In this document: piece after piece, positions 54,913-64,000 of the stretch
How positions within the stretch are numbered: position 1 is the stretch's first letter
Layout of the letters: each line of letters opens with the position of its first letter
DNA from: JBAXXL01 sp037127915
Lineage (GTDB): Bacteria; Bacteroidota; Ignavibacteria; Kapaibacteriales; UBA2268
Assembly: GCA_037127915.1 (NCBI GenBank)
Contig: JBAXXL010000008.1
Span: 44,502-108,501, forward strand
Reading direction: 5' to 3'
Length of the DNA stretch: 64,000 bases
Notes under the pieces: generated by a model
The model's input: only the letters and a program-made list of their open reading frames with translations
Database searches by the model: none
What the model was told of the DNA's origin: nothing
Translations under genes and position numbers: made by a program

Positions 54913-56289
54913 TTACTCCACAACAAATTTATAACTTAATTGATTGGTTCCGTTTTTGATTGTAAGTAAATATATTCCTGTGGGTAAGTTTTGATTTATG
55001 CGTATTAAGTTTTTGCCTTTTATGAAATTTTTTGTTCCTAAACTTAGTATCATTTTCCCTGTTGTATCATAAATCTGAGAATCACCTATAAAGTTTTCAA
55101 CGGAATTGTACTCCAGTTGATTGTTCTTATAAACTAATTCAGGTATGTTGGTTTTCGGTAAATCTTTTACAGGAAGTGCTTCCAAATTATAAACACCTGT
55201 CAATCCGAGAATAGTTCCACGCAATCCAATTTTTTTACTATATTTATCATAAACGCCATTTCCGATAAAACCTAGATATTTTGAAACTGTTTTGCTTTGT
55301 ATGTTAAAAAATGCCATTCTATCAATATTAAATTGATAATTATTCATTGAGAACAATAAATAGTCGTCAGTAACAGGGGTTATGATTGTATTTGTATTCA
55401 CTATTTGAATATCTGTCATATTAACGAAATCCTTATTTCCTAATTTATATTTAAAGCTAAAATTTTGGTCATAAATGAAAAATGTTGTTCCTAATTCAAC
55501 ATTTTCAACTTCGATTATATTGTATTTTCCTGATTCCGTTACTATTATCTGATGAATTTCCGATCTATACTGTCCCGTTTCGTAGGGAATAGGGACCTTC
55601 GTATATTGTTTTGTATCGAAATCAACCACATAAAGCTCGGCTAGGTAATATTTTTTATCACCTTGTTCGGTTAATGTATATCTATTTACTCCGGCTAATA
55701 CTTTATTTGAGTTTGGAATTATACCAATTGCTCCCCATTCAGCATACCCAAAACCGGGTATATCTTTTGGTAAATAAATACTATCAATATATTTGAATGT
55801 ATTGATGTCATACTTACCGAGATATTTTTTATCGCTACTTATAAACAGTGAGAAATATTGATCGCAATTAGTTTGTAATACTAAATGTGGTAAGGAATTT
55901 ACTATTTTTCCAGTTTGTAAATCCCATAAAATTATACCACTAATATTTTGTTCACTAAAATAATCAGATGAGTAAACCTTGGCACCTAAGTAATTATTTT
56001 GTTTGTTGATAAAGAAAGATGGATTTGAACTAACACTATTCGGCACTTTTTCAAATTCCCTCATGATTTGTTTAGTTTTGATGTTTATTTCGACAGGCTG
56101 GGCGTCGTGCATCAATATTACTGTTTCGCCCGTCGGACCAAACACAATTCCGGTTACTTCACCTCCTGGGAAGCCATAATAAACGGTATCTGCTTGAATA
56201 ATTGGAATCTCGGCTCTCATTTGCACTGTGGCAAAGCCGAGAGTGGCCAAAAATATAGCCGCTGCGAGTAGGTGTGTTTTGTTGTACAT
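54913..56289 (-). CDS. T9SS-exported beta-propeller-like protein
   Basis: 458 aa. Signal peptide (~1-26), then a WD40/YVTN-like series: 'VTGIVFGPTGETVILMHD', 'GIILWDLQTGKIVNSL', 'ELYVVDFDTKQYTKV' resemble propeller blades. The last ~75 residues are a T9SS type A sorting domain with 'QIYDTTGKMILSLG' and 'LPTGIYLLTIKNG'. The ligand is unknown. An inverted repeat lies upstream at 56322-56353. Confidence 0.78.
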   Translation of the reverse strand: MYNKTHLLAAAIFLATLGFATVQMRAEIPIIQADTVYYGFPGGEVTGIVFGPTGETVILMHDAQPVEINIKTKQIMREFEKVPNSVSSNPSFFINKQNNYLGAKVYSSDYFSEQNISGIILWDLQTGKIVNSLPHLVLQTNCDQYFSLFISSDKKYLGKYDINTFKYIDSIYLPKDIPGFGYAEWGAIGIIPNSNKVLAGVNRYTLTEQGDKKYYLAELYVVDFDTKQYTKVPIPYETGQYRSEIHQIIVTESGKYNIIEVENVELGTTFFIYDQNFSFKYKLGNKDFVNMTDIQIVNTNTIITPVTDDYLLFSMNNYQFNIDRMAFFNIQSKTVSKYLGFIGNGVYDKYSKKIGLRGTILGLTGVYNLEALPVKDLPKTNIPELVYKNNQLEYNSVENFIGDSQIYDTTGKMILSLGTKNFIKGKNLIRINQNLPTGIYLLTIKNGTNQLSYKFVVE

Positions 56290-56321
56290 AAGTTTAATTC
56301 CTTATATATTAGGTTTGTTTT

Positions 56322-56353
56322 CTAATAATATTCGGTATTTCCGGTATTATTAG
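56322..56353. repeat. inverted repeat upstream of the T9SS propeller gene
   Basis: CTAATAATA and TATTATTAG (9 bp, perfect) flank a 14-base centre that has its own CGG/CCG pair. It lies ~35 bases before the start codon at 56289; it could be a leader hairpin or operator. Confidence 0.45.
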
Positions 56354-56527
56354 TAATATATCTCAAATTACTTATTTTCTTTAGTCAGATTTTACTTGAA
56401 AAACAGATTGAAGAAAACTTAGGTGGATTTTGAAAGTTGAACTAAAACAATTGTATAATAAATTTTAATATAAATAAACATAATGCTTTTTTCATAAAAA
56501 CGTACTCCTATTAATTTCTAAGTGTTC

Positions 56528-56560
56528 ACTCATCCGATGACTGCCAGTCATCGGATGAGT
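56528..56560. repeat. strong palindromic hairpin (15-bp perfect stem)
   Basis: ACTCATCCGATGACT and its exact complement flank GCC. It begins 10 bases beyond the stop of the RCC1 gene and has no T-run on either strand, so it looks like a dispersed palindromic element as much as a terminator. Confidence 0.8.
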
Positions 56561-56569
56561 AAGTTTAAG

Positions 56570-59455
56570 TTACAACTTCACAAACTTCGCCGTTTCACCA
56601 CCCACTTTCACAAAATACATCCCTTTTTGCAAATTGGCAATGTTGGTTCTTGCGGACAGGTCACGACCTGTCCCTACGAACATGACTAATTCACCGAGTG
56701 TGTTATAGATGAGGATTGCTGAACCTTCCGAAGGTTCGAAACCTTCCGAAGGTTTCAAAGTTACAGTGATAAAATCCCCTGCGGGATTAGGTATTATCTG
56801 AATAAATTCCGATTCATCATTCACGCCCAATGAACTCGTTTTAAATGTCCATACTTCACTCCAATATGCCGTACCGTACGTTTCTTTACTCCAAGCTCTA
56901 ACTCGCCAATAATATAGTATATTTGGTTCTAAATCGGGTACATAGTATTCGGTCGTTGTGATTGAATCTTTAGAATAAACAATATTTGTAAATTGCTTAT
57001 TTTTTGAAATTTGCAATTGATAATAATCCACTCCGATTACAAAAGTCCACATGAAATTAATATTTTGCTCTAAACCTGTTTGGGTGTTTTCAGGATAAGT
57101 TAATTGGACATTCGTTATTTTTGTTCTCAAGTTCCAAAATTTAGACCAATACCCCAAAGTGTCACCATATTCGTTCCGTACACGCCATACATAATTGGTA
57201 AAATGTTTCAGATATTTCACATCTGCCGTACTGTTACCAATTATGACTGTATCTACTCTGATATCATTAAAATCAAATCCTTTAGATATTTGCAAACGAT
57301 AATTCTTTTCATAAATTCCCTTATCCCAAATGAAAGTTTGGCTGAGTTCTAAATTTTTCGACAAATCCACGGGTGAAATAAGTTCTACAGAATCCATTTG
57401 AGTTGTAAATCGCCATACAGGTGACCAATTGCTTGAATCTGAACCAAAAAAACATTTTACACGCCAATAATAAGTTTGAAAGAAAGCTAATTTTGTAGAT
57501 TGATATTCTGCTTCACTTATTATCGTATCAATATCCGGATTAGAAAAATTCTGATTCTTAGAAATCTGCAATAAATACAAACTTGCAACAATATTTGGAC
57601 CCCAATTAAATTGACAATTTATTGGCAAATTAAAAGAATTGTCAACCGGTGAATACAATACTTGATTGTAAAACTTGATTGTATTAAATGAAAATACTAC
57701 CGACCAATCACTCAAATATGGCTCATGAATTGCTTGAACCCGCCAGAAATAGTTAACATTCAAACCTAATATGACATCATTATAACAAGTATCTGTTAGT
57801 TCGAAATCAATATCATTCGTAATAAAATCAGGATATTTAGATAACTGAAAACGATATACTTCAGCATCCTGAACCTTTTTCCAAACAAAATATTTTTTAA
57901 TAGGAGCATCGATTTCGTTATTTTGCGGTGTTAATAAAATCGGTGTGATTAATTTTGTAAACATTCTTTCTACTAGCCCATACGATTCTCCGGCGGCGGT
58001 AGTAATATACGCCCTAACGTAGTATTTGGTAAAAGGTCTGAGTTTAGTCAGGGTGCTTTGAAATTGCCCCATGTTTTTTCCGTTCATTGTTGTATCTTTT
58101 GATACTGTAGGATCTGACCTTATATCAAAACAAATACCCCGTTGATAAATAATTTCACTTCCTGCAGAAGTGACATTTCCCCCACTTTGCGCTGTATTAC
58201 ATTTTATGTTAGTTATTGGTAGTGTTTCCACATTACCGGGAACTGCTAAATAATTTCGTATAAACATTGATTGGCTACCATAACCTGCACCGCCACCTCT
58301 TGATAATTGAATTACTTTAGTAATGTTACTCATTTTTGTTGGTATTAAAAAAGTTCTGTCTTTTAAAGAATCTGGATCCCAAATTTTGCCCCAATACCAT
58401 AACGAACCATCTTTTTTTACAGCCTCGGAGTAATTCAACCTGCTTCTCGCTATTAGCCAATCATTATCTTTACCTATTTGAGTAGGAATATTTTTTTTGA
58501 TTTTTGTTCCGTCACCTAATTCTCCATTATAATTGGACCCCCACGCCCAGAGAGTACCATCTTTTTTCAAGGCAAGATTTGCACCGCATTCTGAAGAAAT
58601 ATCTACCCAATCCGAATCATTACCTATCTGTGTTGGAATAAGTTTACTAACATAGGTTCCATCACCCAAATTACCCGAACTATTTTGTCCCCAAGCCCAA
58701 AGTGTGCCGTCAGTTTTAATAGCGACTGTATGTATATAACCACAAGAAACAGTAAGCCATTCGCCGGTATTTCCAATTTTTATTGGATAATACTTGTTAA
58801 TGATTGTACCATCGCCAATTGAACCAAAGTAGTTAAACCCCCACGTCCATAAACTACCATCATTTGTGATTGCCGCTGAAACATTATAAGCTGAGTTAAC
58901 GTAGTTCACAGGACCTATAATATCTTTTCCGATTTGTTTAAGCCAAATCCGTTGTTGTATAGTACTATCACCAAGATTAGCATGATCATTGTAGCCGCAA
59001 GCCCACATTGATCCATCACTTTTTATTGCAAAAGTAGATGAATAACCGGCTGATACGAATTTCCAACCTCTTTCTGTACCTATCCTGACAGGAACGCTGG
59101 ATGAATCAAAGTTTCCATTACCAAATTGGCCATAGTGACTCCATCCCCACCCCCATAATGTACTATCTGATTTAATACCTAAAGAAAATTTATATCCGCA
59201 TGCAACCATATTCCACTTATCGGTGCTGATTTGAATTGGTCGCCATCTATGGAAAAAATTTGTACCATCGCCCAGCTCACCATATCTATTACTTCCCCAA
59301 CCCCAAAGTGTTGAGTAATTAGCTAATGGTTCATTAGCAATAGCAGACGAGCCTGATTTTAAATCGGATTCTGACTCTTTCGCGAACATACTGGATGCTG
59401 TTAAAAGATACAAAGTCAGTGAAAAAGAAATTCCAAAAAATAAAGCTTTTCTCAT
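56570..59455 (-). CDS. T9SS-exported RCC1-repeat protein with Fn3-like modules
   Basis: 961 aa. Signal peptide; then about seven RCC1 repeats (~50-360) of the form 'LWAWGxNxxGxLGDGT', enough for a complete seven-blade propeller (the seventh diverged); a linker; about four Fn3-like modules ending 'YYWRVRAxxxxxxxWSxVWxF'; and a T9SS sorting domain. ATG 59455 is preferred over an upstream TTG because GGAG sits nine bases before it. The sorting domain is interrupted by two in-frame palindromic insertions ('KPSEGFEPSEG' and 'VGTGRDLSARTN'), described separately. A -7 box match lies at 59504-59511 (complement). Confidence 0.86.
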   Translation of the reverse strand: MRKALFFGISFSLTLYLLTASSMFAKESESDLKSGSSAIANEPLANYSTLWGWGSNRYGELGDGTNFFHRWRPIQISTDKWNMVACGYKFSLGIKSDSTLWGWGWSHYGQFGNGNFDSSSVPVRIGTERGWKFVSAGYSSTFAIKSDGSMWACGYNDHANLGDSTIQQRIWLKQIGKDIIGPVNYVNSAYNVSAAITNDGSLWTWGFNYFGSIGDGTIINKYYPIKIGNTGEWLTVSCGYIHTVAIKTDGTLWAWGQNSSGNLGDGTYVSKLIPTQIGNDSDWVDISSECGANLALKKDGTLWAWGSNYNGELGDGTKIKKNIPTQIGKDNDWLIARSRLNYSEAVKKDGSLWYWGKIWDPDSLKDRTFLIPTKMSNITKVIQLSRGGGAGYGSQSMFIRNYLAVPGNVETLPITNIKCNTAQSGGNVTSAGSEIIYQRGICFDIRSDPTVSKDTTMNGKNMGQFQSTLTKLRPFTKYYVRAYITTAAGESYGLVERMFTKLITPILLTPQNNEIDAPIKKYFVWKKVQDAEVYRFQLSKYPDFITNDIDFELTDTCYNDVILGLNVNYFWRVQAIHEPYLSDWSVVFSFNTIKFYNQVLYSPVDNSFNLPINCQFNWGPNIVASLYLLQISKNQNFSNPDIDTIISEAEYQSTKLAFFQTYYWRVKCFFGSDSSNWSPVWRFTTQMDSVELISPVDLSKNLELSQTFIWDKGIYEKNYRLQISKGFDFNDIRVDTVIIGNSTADVKYLKHFTNYVWRVRNEYGDTLGYWSKFWNLRTKITNVQLTYPENTQTGLEQNINFMWTFVIGVDYYQLQISKNKQFTNIVYSKDSITTTEYYVPDLEPNILYYWRVRAWSKETYGTAYWSEVWTFKTSSLGVNDESEFIQIIPNPAGDFITVTLKPSEGFEPSEGSAILIYNTLGELVMFVGTGRDLSARTNIANLQKGMYFVKVGGETAKFVKL
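56654..56673. repeat. in-frame palindrome in the RCC1 gene (GGACAGGTC type)
   Basis: GGACAGGTC and GACCTGTCC flank AC. On the coding strand it gives part of 'VGTGRDLSARTN' between two strands of the sorting domain. Confidence 0.85.
56721..56756. repeat. two tandem in-frame palindromes in the RCC1 gene (CCTTCCGAAGG type)
   Basis: GAACCTTC-C-GAAGGTTC (56721-56737) is followed directly by GAAACCTTC-C-GAAGGTTTC (56738-56756). They encode 'KPSEGFEPSEG', a near-duplicate peptide, between the first two strands of the sorting domain. Confidence 0.88.
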
Positions 59456-59570
59456 AAGAACATACTCCAAAAAAGAACTTTTCCAATGTTACATAACTCA
59501 TTGCAAAATTATAATATTTTTATTTAGAAAAAAAATATTTACTAAAATAAATTCTTTTGCATTAAAATGC

Positions 59571-59607
59571 AAGATGGGCTCCACTTTCCGAAAGAGGCGC
59601 CCATCTT
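59571..59607. repeat. hairpin with TTCCGAA core, relative of 27781-27813
   Basis: AAGATGGGC pairs with GCCCATCTT; the inner arm reads CTTTCCGAAAG. It lies between two minus-strand T9SS genes, 45 bases past the stop of the upstream one, and probably terminates it. Confidence 0.75.
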
Positions 59608-59651
59608 TTAATTAACATATATTAATTGGTAATTGAAGTTAGTGGCTTTCT

Positions 59652-62600
59652 TTACTCCTTCACAAATTTCTTTATATATTGCATTCCATCGCTCTCGATG
59701 GTAATAATATACATTCCCGATGGTTGTGAGGATAAATCGATTTGATAATCGGAAGTACCGGCTGGGAGTTTGCCGTTGTAAATTTCTTTTATAAGCTCAC
59801 CAGAGCTTGTGTATAATACCAACCGCCCAACTAAATCATTTTCAAGATTTAATTTGACATTTGCCTTGCCTGTTGTAGGATTTGGGTCAACAATGATTTT
59901 TTGTCCAGCATGATTCTCTTCAGAAGGAATAGTCTGTTTTGCTGGAACAGTGGCATAACATTGACTTGATATAATACCTGTAGGAGTAATAATGTTTGGA
60001 TTTGGTGCTGTATTAATTGATAGACAAAATTCTTTTTTACATAATTCTAAACCATTTTTTCCTAAGAAAGAAAAATTCAAGCAATAAGTTACGCTCCCAC
60101 CATAAGGTATAAACATAAATGGGTCCGCTATCGATTCCTTATAAGTTGATAAATCTATTGGTGCCAGAGTATCTAATGGAATATCCAAATCCGGTATCGG
60201 TTGAGTGTCCTGCGGTTCAAAGCCGCCTGTTACAGTCATTCCATAATAGTTACAATTTTCGCCGGTGTTCAAGGTTATTCTTTGGGAAGGGAGTGCAAAT
60301 AAACGACACAAGGTCAAGGGTTGTATAGGAGCAACATCGACTTCCACAGAATCGCAGCAAGCGCAAATCCCGCATCTGAGGTCTATTATTTTAGTAGAAT
60401 AACAGTCACTTGTACCTAACTTATACGTTATCCTGCTATCCGTACAATTTGGCTTATAATAACCTAAAAACGTCGTATCTGTAAGTATACTATCAGGTAA
60501 CCAGATACTTTGGTAACTATTATATCTTCTTATGTGAATGTTTTGAAATCCACTTGGTACTCCAATAACAGTATCCATTTTATTTTCACTCTGAAAATCA
60601 ACTATTAATGGAACATAAAAATTGCAACTATCTGATTTATTTATAAAATATATTTCATATAAACAATTGTTTGCATCTGTAGTGTCGCACTTTTTGAAAA
60701 ATAGCCCCATACCATTTGTTAATATTTCACATGTATCAAAAGGTGTTGTCGGCGGTGGCGGAGGCGGAGGAAAAGAAGGCGGAGGTATTTTGCGAACAAT
60801 ATCGGCCTGAATATCACAAAATTTATAAAACCTTTTTATATCAAGAAATTTTGCCTCAGCAGGTCTAAGCTTACAATTGATTGTGTCGTATTGAGCGGAT
60901 TTATAGATGGTTGAACCTACAAATTGATAGATTTGGTGGTCGTAAGCATCCTGCATCCAATATTTCATTGTTGAAAGTTCTTTGGGGTAAATATATGTTA
61001 AATCTTTTACAAGATACCCCCAAGAATCTGTCAATTCTCTCAAACGGCGAATAGGCAAGCTAATCTCGCGGTATCCCAAGGATTGACGATAAATTTTCCT
61101 CCAATAATCAGGAGTCTGATTGCTATCCGTCAACGGGTCTTTTCCACCGTGATCCGAAAAGTAGTCCATTTCCGCGGAGGTGTAAAAAAATAAATCTTTT
61201 GGTTTTAAAGAAACACCAGTGTATCTAAGACGGAGCGGATCGGTGCGCCTGTTCTGTATGCCTATGGTATGGTGCAAGTTAATATCATCTGTGCCGCACT
61301 GAAAAAGCGTTAAATCATAGAATTGTTCTTCTTCCGGCTCTAATGTGGTATAAGGCACTGTAGTATAAATAGAATCTAATAGGTTAGTATGAGGTTGAAA
61401 TATCTTTCTCGTGGTTATATGGGACGTATCAACATATCTGTTTAAAAAACATTCGTTTGTATCCAAGCTTGGGTGCTGGTTATAAGTTTTAAAAATACCT
61501 TTACCAAACCAAGCCATTAGCTTCATATCTATAAAGGCACTTGCGTTCTCCATCAGTAGCCGATGTATTTTATAAAGCTCTATTCTTGTACTCTTCCTTC
61601 CTATGTAAACTCTATTGTAACTAACTCCTAAATTCTCCATCATAAATGATTCTTTATCTACAGTACTTTTTAGCATATTAACATATAATGCGGGTAAATA
61701 CTGAAAATAAAGTGATTTTGTCGGATCTGCTTCATTTGTAAAATCAAAAAAGTCACCTCCAAATTCATCGCGCATCAAATATTCATAACGATCCTCCGTC
61801 GCTCCCAATGGATGCTCTAATAAGACATCATTATGAGCTGATCTTATACCGCGTTCAGTACCCCTGCCATTATAGCTAAGTCCATCATAAAACAAGCCCT
61901 TGGCACCTTGTACCAGTGCTGAGTAAGTTATAGCGCGAAGTTCTTCGGCAGTAAATGGTCTGCCTGAATTGTCTATTGTACTGGCATAGAAATCTACAGA
62001 ATCGCCATTGTTTCTGTAAGAGTATTCTAAAGAATCTGAATTTAAATCCAAATTAGTCCATTCTATAGAATCCGTATGAAAAGTATATTTTGCTTTTGTC
62101 CACTCTATCAAGTTTTGTGTTTGAAAATACCAAGGTTTATCAAGATATTGGAAACCGCTATTAGTTTTATTGTAGTACAAATACCATAAATTATACTGAT
62201 GGACGGTCTGGAAAGAATTAAATGGACTGTCGTTACCACTGGTGGCTTTTAGGTTATAAATATCTGACTCATCTGGTTCGGGTGAGTTAAAATCAGCATA
62301 ATTATAAAAGACGCTACCATTCCAAGGATAAAATGTTTCATAACCGGAATTTAGTTGGTCTTCTAATGTCAAACGTTGTGCCCAGTTATTTTTTTGAGTG
62401 CTACCCGATATGAATCCCATTGATTTCCAGCGGTCTTTGAGAAGCCCTTGACTTCTAGTTGAATCATATTTCTGTCCTTGCTTGATATACGGTGCGTTCA
62501 TGCAGGAAGAAACATAACCGAAACCATAAACACGGCTTGAAGGTTGAACATAATGGTCAAAAAGAACCGGTAAAGTTGGTGAATTACTTCCTGAAAAAAC

Positions 62601-63953
62601 ATCACCGATTAATTCGCGTATATAGCGGGCGGCGGCGTAATTCTGAACATTAGCTTCTGTAATATCATTGAATTTGAATATTTTTAGCTTCTTCTCGGGT
62701 AAAGCTGAATTATAACTATTAAAGCAGTCTATATCCTGCTGGAGCCAGTTGCAAATGCGCGTATCACATTTACCTTCAAGGAGATCGAGAGTATGTGGGC
62801 TCAAAATGCTTATGCTTTCGATTCCTATAGGACAACAACCTTTATAAATTGCGATTATGTCTAAATCTTTGATATCAGTTTGTTCATGACCAAAAAGTGA
62901 TGAAAGACGGGGATTTCTTTTAGGATCTGTACCTTCCATTCCCCAGCACCTAAATCTTGCTTTAATAGTAACTAAAGAATCAATATCGTGCAACATATAA
63001 TCTGTTATAACGAAACTTGTCGTTACGGCATTAGTATCGTATAAACCTGTTTTTTGTCCGCGGTATTCATTAAATGAAGATTTTATGGAATCCCATCGAG
63101 TTGTGGGTAAAGCATCAAATTTGATAAAACCTTTTGAACCATTGTAAAGAGTATAAGGCAATTTTATTTCGAGTACGGGTGAGCCGGGTATGGTTCCGTA
63201 GTAATCCACACTTGTACTTTTCAATGTTATTGAGATATAAAAGTTATAACCATAGAAATATTTCTGAGCATTACTGTTAATATCAACAGAATCTACTAAA
63301 TATTTTCTCAAATATTCAATCCCCCAAGGACCTTTGAAGATTGTATCATTATTAAATGATTGATTATCAATCAATAAACACCCATAATCCAAATTTCCGG
63401 AATCTAAAGGATTATTCGCTAAGGCTTCAGGATGAACATATTTGAACCCAAAAATTGGTCTTGACTTGTCATACGGTCGTTTAGCCAAGATTTTATACTG
63501 ATTGTCTCCAGTGTCGATTTTCATATTTGGCTTGAATGACAAAGATTTTGTTTGAAGCAGGGCTGTATCTTCAATGCAGTGTGAATAAACTGTATACCTT
63601 CCACTTGGGTTTTCCAATCCATTCAAAGTCATATATGCACCATTTGGAGCTTTGTCTGAATCAATAGGATATGTTGTATCTCCATTAACAATAAGTCTTT
63701 TTCGGGTGAACTGGGGAGTAAGTGCATTGTGGTTTGCATATACCGCATTCGCCACCGACAAATTATTAGGCCATTGAAAACCAACGACTAACGAGTCGGG
63801 GCCTCTGAAATAGCCTACAGTACTTTTCAATTCAATTGAATCTTGTCCATTTAACTTTAATTTTCTTGTTTTAGGTCCACGGTCTTGCGCTTGGATTTGT
63901 TGTGAAAACAAGAATAATATTGTTACGGCAATTAAGAAAAGTTTAGTTTTCAT
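59652..63953 (-). CDS. very large T9SS-exported protein, function unknown
   Basis: 1433 aa. Signal peptide 'MKTKLFLIAVTILFLFSQQIQAQ'; a long body without a firmly recognised domain; a proline-rich linker near residue 1070 ('PPPSFPPPPPPPTTP'); a Cys-rich stretch after it ('CGICACCDSVEVDV'); and a T9SS type A sorting domain ('VDPNPTTGKANVKLNLE', 'QPSGMYIITIESDG'). One stretch, 'TAEELRAITYSALVQGAKGL', is reminiscent of TIM-barrel glycosidases, but this is weak. GGAGAG, shared with the end of the preceding gene, is the ribosome binding site. Confidence 0.75.
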   Translation of the reverse strand: MKTKLFLIAVTILFLFSQQIQAQDRGPKTRKLKLNGQDSIELKSTVGYFRGPDSLVVGFQWPNNLSVANAVYANHNALTPQFTRKRLIVNGDTTYPIDSDKAPNGAYMTLNGLENPSGRYTVYSHCIEDTALLQTKSLSFKPNMKIDTGDNQYKILAKRPYDKSRPIFGFKYVHPEALANNPLDSGNLDYGCLLIDNQSFNNDTIFKGPWGIEYLRKYLVDSVDINSNAQKYFYGYNFYISITLKSTSVDYYGTIPGSPVLEIKLPYTLYNGSKGFIKFDALPTTRWDSIKSSFNEYRGQKTGLYDTNAVTTSFVITDYMLHDIDSLVTIKARFRCWGMEGTDPKRNPRLSSLFGHEQTDIKDLDIIAIYKGCCPIGIESISILSPHTLDLLEGKCDTRICNWLQQDIDCFNSYNSALPEKKLKIFKFNDITEANVQNYAAARYIRELIGDVFSGSNSPTLPVLFDHYVQPSSRVYGFGYVSSCMNAPYIKQGQKYDSTRSQGLLKDRWKSMGFISGSTQKNNWAQRLTLEDQLNSGYETFYPWNGSVFYNYADFNSPEPDESDIYNLKATSGNDSPFNSFQTVHQYNLWYLYYNKTNSGFQYLDKPWYFQTQNLIEWTKAKYTFHTDSIEWTNLDLNSDSLEYSYRNNGDSVDFYASTIDNSGRPFTAEELRAITYSALVQGAKGLFYDGLSYNGRGTERGIRSAHNDVLLEHPLGATEDRYEYLMRDEFGGDFFDFTNEADPTKSLYFQYLPALYVNMLKSTVDKESFMMENLGVSYNRVYIGRKSTRIELYKIHRLLMENASAFIDMKLMAWFGKGIFKTYNQHPSLDTNECFLNRYVDTSHITTRKIFQPHTNLLDSIYTTVPYTTLEPEEEQFYDLTLFQCGTDDINLHHTIGIQNRRTDPLRLRYTGVSLKPKDLFFYTSAEMDYFSDHGGKDPLTDSNQTPDYWRKIYRQSLGYREISLPIRRLRELTDSWGYLVKDLTYIYPKELSTMKYWMQDAYDHQIYQFVGSTIYKSAQYDTINCKLRPAEAKFLDIKRFYKFCDIQADIVRKIPPPSFPPPPPPPTTPFDTCEILTNGMGLFFKKCDTTDANNCLYEIYFINKSDSCNFYVPLIVDFQSENKMDTVIGVPSGFQNIHIRRYNSYQSIWLPDSILTDTTFLGYYKPNCTDSRITYKLGTSDCYSTKIIDLRCGICACCDSVEVDVAPIQPLTLCRLFALPSQRITLNTGENCNYYGMTVTGGFEPQDTQPIPDLDIPLDTLAPIDLSTYKESIADPFMFIPYGGSVTYCLNFSFLGKNGLELCKKEFCLSINTAPNPNIITPTGIISSQCYATVPAKQTIPSEENHAGQKIIVDPNPTTGKANVKLNLENDLVGRLVLYTSSGELIKEIYNGKLPAGTSDYQIDLSSQPSGMYIITIESDGMQYIKKFVKE

Positions 63954-63955
63954 GA

Positions 63956-64000
63956 TTATCTCTCCACCACAAATTTTTTGTTTATTTGTTCATTACCGGC
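63956..64000 (-). CDS. last 14 residues of an upstream T9SS-type protein (partial)
   Basis: The frame enters at the window edge and ends '...NKKFVVER' then TAA, the usual finish of a T9SS sorting domain (compare 'YKFVVE' at 54913). The stop lies two bases before the next ATG, so it is probably in the same operon. Confidence 0.6.
   Translation of the reverse strand, partial: AGNEQINKKFVVER

Noticed and set aside
60740..60790. G-rich simple repeat as a possible structured element
   Set aside because: It is the codon run for the proline-rich linker of the large T9SS protein.

Overview
The window is AT-rich bacterial chromosome from the Bacteroidota/Chlorobi/Ignavibacteria side of the FCB group, most like Ignavibacteria or Candidatus Kapabacteria. 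Three things suggest this. At least five secreted proteins, plus one cut by the right edge, end in type IX secretion (T9SS) type A sorting domains. Several genes carry a Bacteroidetes-type promoter (TTG or TTTG, about 20 nt, then TAnnTTTG). A Bacteroidetes-type small protein resembling DUF4295 sits beside ribosomal protein genes. The lineage is inferred; there is no rRNA gene to settle it.

Layout, left half. 1-6.5 kb: the end of a choice-of-anchor-D secreted protein, a peptidoglycan-hydrolase pair (NamZ-like and zinc amidase) and a secreted CAP-domain protein. 6.6-13.4 kb: pdxH, a minus-strand obgE / outer-membrane protein / RsbW-like kinase cluster, a GlcD-type FAD oxidase and pyrC. 13.5-17.6 kb: a membrane protein, then gatE-gatD, the archaeal-type Glu-tRNA(Gln) amidotransferase. 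17.6-21.3 kb: acyl-CoA ligase, a sigma-54-type response regulator and clpS. 21.4-27.8 kb: nuoLMN, then pyrH-frr. 28-34.6 kb: surE, an MFS transporter, a flavodoxin, three small ribosomal genes, etfBA, a bifunctional nuclease and a CAU tRNA.

Layout, right half. 34.7-37.8 kb: an Nramp transporter, a lipoprotein, DUF2231 and a lipoprotein rubrerythrin. 38-43 kb: four tandem OmpA/thrombospondin-3 paralogues, each with its own terminator. 43-51 kb: a seven-gene minus-strand operon for an energy-converting-hydrogenase-related (Ehr-like) complex. Its large subunit has lost three of the four NiFe-binding cysteines, and it is headed by an HTH-EIIA(Ntr) fusion. 51.3-54.6 kb: a three-gene unit of membrane polyferredoxin, beta-barrel-like protein and Kv-type channel; the first two share an unusual DEFxxxDEF linker. 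54.5-64 kb: a gene remnant and large T9SS-secreted proteins.

The most interesting points are the archaeal GatDE pair in a bacterium, the Ehr-like operon with its fused PTS regulator, the DEF-linker redox/channel unit, and several palindromic elements, some inside coding sequence and read through in frame. No CRISPR array, IS element or rRNA was seen.
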